NCBI GenBank assembly: GCA_937896705.1
Contig: CALBOC010000192.1
Span: forward strand, 1-10,982
Source: an uncultured Micrococcaceae bacterium
GTDB lineage: Bacteria > Actinomycetota > Actinomycetes > Actinomycetales > Micrococcaceae
DNA length: 10,982 nucleotides
Direction: 5' to 3'
The notes beneath the pieces are model-generated. The model was not told the origin of the DNA. It made no database searches and saw only the letters and a list, made by a program, of their open reading frames with translations. A program made the position numbers and the translations under genes. This document shows positions 7,217 through 10,982 of the stretch, piece by piece. Position 1 is the first letter of the stretch. Every line of letters starts with the position of its first letter.

Positions 7217-7238
7217 GAGTGTGTTGGGTGACACGCTC
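7217..7238. promoter_or_regulatory. Imperfect palindrome at the expected transcription start, candidate operator
   Basis: GAGTGTGT (7217-7224) and ACACGCTC (7231-7238) form 8-bp inverted arms around the 6-nt centre TGGGTG, with one mismatch that would be a G-U pair in RNA. The palindrome begins about 7 nt after the -10 box, where a repressor dimer of the TetR or similar type would block transcription. It could instead be a 5'-leader hairpin lying just upstream of the ribosome site. No regulator gene is adjacent in the window. Confidence 0.4.
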
Positions 7239-7257
7239 CCTGCGATAAGGAGAAGCG

Positions 7258-8037
7258 ATGTCTGAGCTCGTTGAAGTGTCCGTCCGAGATACCGTGGCCA
7301 CCGTGACGCTGTGCAATCCTGCGAAAATGGGGGCCCTGTCGGTGAGGGCGATGCAACAGCTCAACGCCGCGATGACCGAGATCGGGGGTCGGCGAGACGT
7401 CCACGTCGTCGTGTTGGCTTCGCAGGGCAAGGTTTTTTCAGCCGGCCACGACCTCAGTGAGGTGCGCGGCGCCGACGAGGCGCAACAGCGTGAGATTTTC
7501 GATACCTGCACGGAGCTGATGCTCACGATCCAACGTATTGCCCAACCGGTCATTGCCCGGGTGCATGGGCTCGCGACCGCAGCGGGCTGTCAGCTGGTGG
7601 CAACCTGCGATCTGGCGGTCGCCAGCCAATCGGCCCGTTTTGCCACCCCGGGTGTGCGCATCGGCCTGTTTTGCTCCACCCCGATGGTCGCGTTGAGCCG
7701 TGCGGTGCCACAGAAGGTGGCCATGCGCATGTTACTGACCGGCGACCCCATCACCGCCGACGAAGCTGCCGCCGCCGGCTTGGTGTCTGATGTTGTGCCC
7801 GATGACGGGCTGGACGACGCGGTGTCGACGCTGGCCACACGTGTGGCGCAGGCGTCAGCTGCGACCGTTAGCCTCGGCAAGCGGGCATTTTATGACCAGC
7901 TCAATCTTCCCACCGCCGAGGCCTACGCCAAAATGTCAGAGGTCATGACGCGCAACGCCGTGATGGCCGATGCCCAAGAAGGGATCGGCGCGTTTTTGGA
8001 CAAGCGTGAGCCGGTCTGGCAACATCACGATCAGTAG
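7258..8037 (+). CDS. Enoyl-CoA hydratase/isomerase-family protein, ECHDC3-like
   Basis: This 259-aa crotonase-fold protein keeps the acyl-CoA and oxyanion-hole segments FSAGHDLSE (residues 60-68) and GLATAAGCQLVATCD (104-118). It follows with the run FATPGVRIGLFCSTPMVAL (128-146), which together with VSLGKRAFYDQL (204-215) and the C-terminal EGIGAFLDKREPVW (241-254) strongly resembles animal ECHDC3. Rat mitochondrial enoyl-CoA hydratase uses two glutamates (E144 and E164). The aligned positions here are Q112 and G132, so ordinary hydration of enoyl-CoA is unlikely. The actual reaction, if any, is unknown. It has its own promoter and a strong AAGGAGA ribosome site, and ends 21 nt from the convergent acyl-CoA synthetase gene. 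An annotation as a plain enoyl-CoA hydratase would overstate what is known. Confidence 0.92.
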   Translation: MSELVEVSVRDTVATVTLCNPAKMGALSVRAMQQLNAAMTEIGGRRDVHVVVLASQGKVFSAGHDLSEVRGADEAQQREIFDTCTELMLTIQRIAQPVIARVHGLATAAGCQLVATCDLAVASQSARFATPGVRIGLFCSTPMVALSRAVPQKVAMRMLLTGDPITADEAAAAGLVSDVVPDDGLDDAVSTLATRVAQASAATVSLGKRAFYDQLNLPTAEAYAKMSEVMTRNAVMADAQEGIGAFLDKREPVWQHHDQ

Positions 8038-8058
8038 GGTCGCCTCCGGCACGCGAGC

Positions 8059-9672
8059 CTAGTCGGCCATATCGCGGAGCTCAGTTTTGCGAATCTTGCC
8101 CGTTGACGATCTCGGCAATTCGGTGATCGTATGGAACGCGTCGGGAACTTTGAACCCGGCCAGCGACGCGCGGCAGTGCTCGCGTAGCTCATCGGTTGAC
8201 ACTTCACCGTTGACCACCACATAGGCCACGGGGCGTTCACCCCACCGGTCATCTGCAACCCCGATTACCGCCGCATCGGAAACCGCAGGGTGGGCATGCA
8301 GCACTCCTTCTATTTCGATGGATGAAATGTTTTCCCCACCCGAGATGATGATGTCTTTGAGCCGATCCATCAGCTGAATGTATCCGTCCGGGTGTTGGAC
8401 ACCGATGTCTCCGGTGTGGAACCACCCGCCCGCAAATGCCTCGGCGGTGGCTTCTGGATTCTCGTGATATCCGGCCATCACCCCGTTGCCGCGAATGACG
8501 ACTTCACCCTGAGATGTTCCGTCTGCGGGCAATTGTGCACCACTGGGGTCCACGATGGCGACCTGTGCATTTTGCAACATGGGTACACCCTGGCGGGCGA
8601 GTAACCGCGCCCGTTCGGTGCTGGTCAGTTCCGACCAGTGATCCTGTGGTTCATTAATCGTGGCCGGGCCGTAGGTTTCGGTCAGGCCATAAACATGCAC
8701 CGGGATAATGCCCAAGCCTTCTAGCCCTTCAATGACCGAGGGCGGAGGTGCTGATGCTGCTGTTACCAAACGGACCGGGCGGTCCAGTGGTCGAGCACGT
8801 TCAGAGTCGATGATCGAGGCCGCGACAATCGGTGCACCACACAGGTGGGAGATGTTTTCGTGTTCAAAGGCATCCCAAATGGCATCCTGGCGGACCGCTC
8901 GAAGACACACGTGGGTGGAAGCGGTTGCGGTTGCACCCCACGTCATCGTCCATCCATTGCAGTGGAACATCGGCAGGGTCCAGAGATATTTGGACTCGCC
9001 GTTGAGCTGGTAGTGCTGAGCGTTTGCCTGAGCAGAAAGATAGGCACCACGGTGGGTGTAGAGCACGCCCTTTGGTGGGCCCGTGGTCCCGGAGGTGTAG
9101 TTCAAAGTGATAGCGGAAAGCTCATCGGCGATGTCGTAGGTGTAGGTGTTTTCGGCGGTCTGTTCTGGAGCTGCTGCGAGGAAATCGCTGTAGGTGGGCA
9201 GTTGATCCGTTGGGGATGGACCAAATTGCTCATCAACGAGTTCGATCACCGCTGGCGGGTTCTCTAAACCTGCCGCGGCATCGGCCACGACCGAGGCGAC
9301 CTCGGAGTCCACAAAGACGATTTGCGTATCGGAATGTTCAAATATATAGCTAAATTCGCGTCCCGCCAGGCGTGGGTTCAGCGGGTTGAGGATCGCCCCG
9401 ATCAGGGGCACGGCGTAGTGTGCAACGAGCATTTCAGGAATGTTTGGGGCAACAAAGCTCACGACCTGGCCGGGCTGAACTGAGCGCGCAAGCGTGCGAG
9501 CGAGTTTTTGCACCTCGTCTTCGAACTGCGCATACGTGCTGCGGCGATTCCCATATACGACAGCTTCTCGATCCGGAAAAGTTCCGGCAGTGCGACCTAA
9601 GAAGGCCAGGGGTGTCAGATTTTCGTAACTGGCCGCGGAAGATGGTGGTGCTGCTGGGCTAGATGGAGTCAC
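8059..9672 (-). CDS. AMP-forming acyl-CoA synthetase (fatty acid-CoA ligase family)
   Basis: This enzyme activates a carboxylic acid through an acyl-AMP and transfers it to CoA. The 537-aa product has all the core motifs: P-loop YTSGTTGPPKG (residues 192-202), YGLTET (328-333), GWFHTGD (416-422), hinge and A8 region DRLKDIIISGGENIS (436-450), and PRSSTGKIRK (520-529) with catalytic K526. LNYTSGTTG followed by YTHRGAYL and LPMFHCNGW resembles the medium-chain or DmdB/AAE-like subgroup, but the acid substrate cannot be read from sequence. K526 is the position acetylated in known protein-acetylation control of such enzymes. The GTG start is supported by AAGGAAAGG (9687-9679) 6 nt upstream. It is convergent with the crotonase gene, 21 nt apart. 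No membrane segment or signal peptide is seen, so it is probably cytosolic. Confidence 0.95.
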   Translation of the reverse strand: MTPSSPAAPPSSAASYENLTPLAFLGRTAGTFPDREAVVYGNRRSTYAQFEDEVQKLARTLARSVQPGQVVSFVAPNIPEMLVAHYAVPLIGAILNPLNPRLAGREFSYIFEHSDTQIVFVDSEVASVVADAAAGLENPPAVIELVDEQFGPSPTDQLPTYSDFLAAAPEQTAENTYTYDIADELSAITLNYTSGTTGPPKGVLYTHRGAYLSAQANAQHYQLNGESKYLWTLPMFHCNGWTMTWGATATASTHVCLRAVRQDAIWDAFEHENISHLCGAPIVAASIIDSERARPLDRPVRLVTAASAPPPSVIEGLEGLGIIPVHVYGLTETYGPATINEPQDHWSELTSTERARLLARQGVPMLQNAQVAIVDPSGAQLPADGTSQGEVVIRGNGVMAGYHENPEATAEAFAGGWFHTGDIGVQHPDGYIQLMDRLKDIIISGGENISSIEIEGVLHAHPAVSDAAVIGVADDRWGERPVAYVVVNGEVSTDELREHCRASLAGFKVPDAFHTITELPRSSTGKIRKTELRDMAD

Positions 9673-9717
9673 GGTTCGCCTTTCCTTGCGTGGCCTGCTT
9701 CACAGGGGGTCTCGTTC

Positions 9718-9723
9718 AGTTTA
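9718..9723 (-). promoter_or_regulatory. Possible -10 box of the acyl-CoA synthetase gene
   Basis: TAAACT on the minus strand fits TANNNT and lies 45 nt before the GTG start. No good -35 is present at the usual distance. A GC-rich inverted repeat (9737-9756) covers that position instead. Weak support. Confidence 0.25.
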
Positions 9724-9736
9724 CCTAGACAGAGCG

Positions 9737-9756
9737 GGCGGCCCCGGATTGCCGCC
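9737..9756. repeat. GC-rich inverted repeat upstream of the acyl-CoA synthetase gene
   Basis: GGCGGC (9737-9742) and GCCGCC (9751-9756) are perfect 6-bp arms around an 8-nt centre. On the plus strand the repeat is followed by GGTGTTTT, which looks like a short terminator, but no plus-strand gene ends just before it. Its position 14-33 nt upstream of the candidate minus-strand -10 box would also suit an operator. Chance occurrence in GC-rich DNA is a real alternative. Confidence 0.25.
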
Positions 9757-9900
9757 GGTGTTTTACCACGTCCAAACAAGCCTAGCCAGAGTATCCACAG
9801 TTCTGGCAGTCATCGTCGACTTCTCCCCCATACCCACCCCAGCGCAGCGAGTGCCAAGCTCACCCGCGAGCATGGCGGTATTGATTTCAACGGAGGTGAT

Positions 9901-10229
9901 ATGCCTGACCGAAGCAGCACGACCCGCAGCACCAATTTGGTTGCCGAAACTCTGAGCCGACAGCAGAGCAGCCAGACAAAATCCCGTCCGAAATTTTCGG
10001 TCCGCCCACACAGCCATCGGCTCTTGGTCCCAACGAGCCTGACCACAGCGAAGAAAGGTTGTCACGACTTGAATACGCGCAGATTCGACAAGAAAACTCC
10101 GATCTCTCCGAGGTCGTGAGCGTGCGCGCAACCGCTGACCCTGGTCAAGGACCTGCGTACAAAAAGCCGCCGAACATTCCGAGGTGCTCACCGATATTCT
10201 CGGTGCGCCGGATCCGCCTGATCAACTAG
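9901..10229 (+). pseudogene. Frameshifted remnant of an unrecognised coiled-coil protein gene
   Basis: A near-perfect Shine-Dalgarno, GGAGGTGAT (9892-9900), directly precedes ATG 9901, so translation probably once began here. The first frame gives MPDRSSTTRSTNLVAETLSR. At about 9960 the better coding signal moves to the frame of 9966, which is open to the stop at 10229 and encodes a polar stretch and then a heptad-like, charged run (SEERLSRLEYAQIRQENSDL, 10044-10103). Near 10135 the pattern continues in a third frame (LTLVKDLR, 10135-10158). After the AAAAA run at 10161-10165 it moves to the frame of 10184 (KAAEHSEVLTDILGAPDPP). Joined, these pieces read as one plausible helical protein. The joins lie at a CAG/AGCAG repeat and a homopolymer, so true decay and sequencing error are both possible. 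I do not recognise the family. Confidence 0.35.
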
Positions 10230-10606
10230 CCGCCGACCCCGACCGGGCGTCCTCAGCCTGTAATGGCGACGCAGAATCCGACGACGTGCTGTCATCTCTT
10301 GTGCCTATGGGGTACCAACTCCTGCGGCCCGATTTAGATCTGATTGTAGAAATATCCTTGCGAGACTTAATCGGACCGCAATCACCTGCAAAAAGACGTG
10401 GCACGTGGTCTTCCAAGTACTCGGATACCTCAGAATTAGCCAAGGTTTTAGCTCAGCTCAAGCAGGAAGAACACGGGATCACCGTCCCAAGGGGATCACC
10501 CGGTAGCATCAAGATCGATTATGCACTCGCCCGACAGCAAGCGTGTCATCAACGGATCGTGCCGATCTTAGGCAGCGACCTAGCCTGCACCCATGTTTTC
10601 GTCTAA
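10184..10606 (+). CDS. Hypothetical protein, possibly the 3' part of the broken gene before it
   Basis: An open frame of 140 codons starts with GTG at 10184 and has no Shine-Dalgarno. It begins with VLTDILGAPDPPDQLAADPD, an acidic Pro/Asp-rich stretch, then DLDLIVEISLRDLIG (about residues 49-63), a Lys/Gln-rich middle and an unremarkable end. Its start flows naturally from the coiled-coil remnant upstream, so it may be that gene's continuation rather than an independent gene. The last 27 nt overlap the end of the Sir2 gene on the other strand. No family is recognised. Weakly biased codons and lack of a ribosome site make expression as a separate protein doubtful. Confidence 0.3.
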   Translation: MLTDILGAPDPPDQLAADPDRASSACNGDAESDDVLSSLVPMGYQLLRPDLDLIVEISLRDLIGPQSPAKRRGTWSSKYSDTSELAKVLAQLKQEEHGITVPRGSPGSIKIDYALARQQACHQRIVPILGSDLACTHVFV

Positions 10607-10982
10607 CCATTCCAAGGCTTGTTTCACACCGGTGCGCCACCGAAAGGTTGCTCGTTCCTCGCCGCGGGTGGGGCCAAGATTAATGATGCCAATCGGTTTG
10701 CGAGCCCGATGCGCATCCAAAAGGATCCGATACCCACTCATCACCGCAAGAGAAGACCCAACCACAATCAAGGCACCCGACTCCAGCAGAAGCTCATTGA
10801 TGGCTACCTTGCGCTGTTTCGGGACGATCTCACCGAAATACACCACGGTAGGTTTGAGCTTATCTGAGCCGCAGTTCAAGCAACGCACCATCGTAAATTC
10901 CTCGACCCAGTGCTGCGGTATGCGAGCATCGCCATCGGGATTAATATCAGCATGATCTACTTGCCATTGATCAGCTACGGCA
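10580..10982 (-). CDS. Sir2-family NAD-dependent protein deacylase, C-terminal part (5' end outside window)
   Basis: Sirtuins remove acetyl or other acyl groups from protein lysines using NAD+. The visible part is about 133 residues, and the frame stays open to the window edge, so the start lies beyond 10982. An internal ATG at 10891 is not the true start: upstream residues in frame (HADINPDGDARIPQHW) match the sirtuin segment that precedes the second zinc pair. That pair is RCLNCGSDKLKP, with two cysteines spaced C-x2-C. VVYFGEIVP, the NAD-binding VVGSSLAVMSGY and IINLGPTRGE follow in the family order. The protein ends after a short amphipathic helix, EWLDENMGAG. The catalytic histidine, the first cysteine pair and the GAGxS loop are outside the window. 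It is convergent with the doubtful open frame at 10184-10606. Confidence 0.92.
   Translation of the reverse strand, partial: AVADQWQVDHADINPDGDARIPQHWVEEFTMVRCLNCGSDKLKPTVVYFGEIVPKQRKVAINELLLESGALIVVGSSLAVMSGYRILLDAHRARKPIGIINLGPTRGEERATFRWRTGVKQALEWLDENMGAG

Larger units (their letters stand above)
9673..10579. other. Stretch of about 900 bases without a clearly intact gene
   Basis: From the acyl-CoA synthetase start to the Sir2 stop there is no open frame I can assign to a family. It holds the upstream region of the acyl-CoA synthetase gene (to about 9760) and then, on the plus strand, traces of a coding sequence from 9901 with a strong ribosome site and several frame changes, running into an open frame to 10606. 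Base composition after about 10290 looks more AT-rich and codon choice less biased than in the flanking genes, as expected for decayed or transferred DNA. Confidence 0.5.

Noticed and set aside
9791..9799. GTATCCACA, one base from a DnaA box
   Set aside because: A single isolated near-match with no cluster of boxes, AT-rich unwinding region or dnaA/dnaN genes nearby; chance is the better explanation.
9763..10191. Minus-strand open frame of 142 codons in the gene-poor stretch
   Set aside because: No ribosome site or recognisable motif, and the opposite strand has a strong Shine-Dalgarno with a better, though broken, coding pattern.
10222..10443. Minus-strand open frame of 73 codons downstream of the Sir2 gene
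   Set aside because: Low-complexity Ser/Asp/Arg composition, no ribosome site and no family resemblance; it overlaps a longer open frame on the plus strand.
10475..10500. Direct repeat of GGGATCACC (10475-10483 and 10492-10500)
   Set aside because: Only two 9-bp copies with no flanking structure; not enough for an attachment site, iteron or repeat array.
10555..10567. GATCG-TGC-CGATC inverted repeat just downstream of the Sir2 stop
   Set aside because: A 5-bp stem with a 3-nt loop and no T-run is too weak to call a terminator or a recombination site.

Overview
The window is GC-rich chromosomal DNA with close gene spacing, GTG as well as ATG starts, and start codons placed directly after TANNNT -10 boxes. 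Together with the gene families present (a Fe-S type PurF, a small SCP-like protein beside purF, and a rhizobial-type asparaginase), this points to a high-GC actinobacterium, probably of the Micrococcales. That assignment is inferred from gene content and style, not from a marker gene.

Positions 96-7130 hold a de novo purine biosynthesis module in two divergent arms. The minus-strand arm is purD then purC, reading leftwards with a 3-nt gap. The plus-strand arm reads rightwards: a small two-helix membrane protein, a rhizobial-type (ReAV-like, zinc-binding) L-asparaginase, an SCP-like protein of 124 aa, a second two-helix membrane protein, purF and purM. The arms share an 80-bp intergenic region in which both first genes appear to have a TANNNT box exactly 7 nt before the start codon, as expected for leaderless mRNAs. 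PurF (step 1), PurD (step 2), PurM (step 5) and PurC (aspartate-consuming SAICAR synthase step) are present. The other pathway genes (purL/Q/S, purN, purE/K, purB, purH) are not in the window.

Positions 7131-9672 hold a convergent pair with a lipid or acyl-CoA theme. One is a crotonase-fold protein closely resembling the ECHDC3 group, which lacks both catalytic glutamates of true enoyl-CoA hydratases. The other, on the opposite strand, is an intact AMP-forming acyl-CoA synthetase. The crotonase gene has a recognisable promoter followed by an imperfect palindrome at the expected transcription start, a candidate operator.

Positions 9673-10579 hold no clearly intact gene. On the plus strand a very strong Shine-Dalgarno sequence precedes an ATG at 9901, but the coding signal changes frame about three times before continuing into an open frame that ends at 10606. 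I read this as a decayed gene, or as sequencing errors, for a coiled-coil protein I do not recognise. The right edge (10580-10982, minus strand) carries the C-terminal part of a Sir2-family NAD-dependent deacylase whose start lies outside the window.

I found no RNA genes, CRISPR arrays or intact insertion sequences, and no novel multi-gene system that I could defend. The items most worth a second look are the divergent leaderless promoter, the catalytically divergent crotonase with its palindrome, and the broken gene near 9901-10606.
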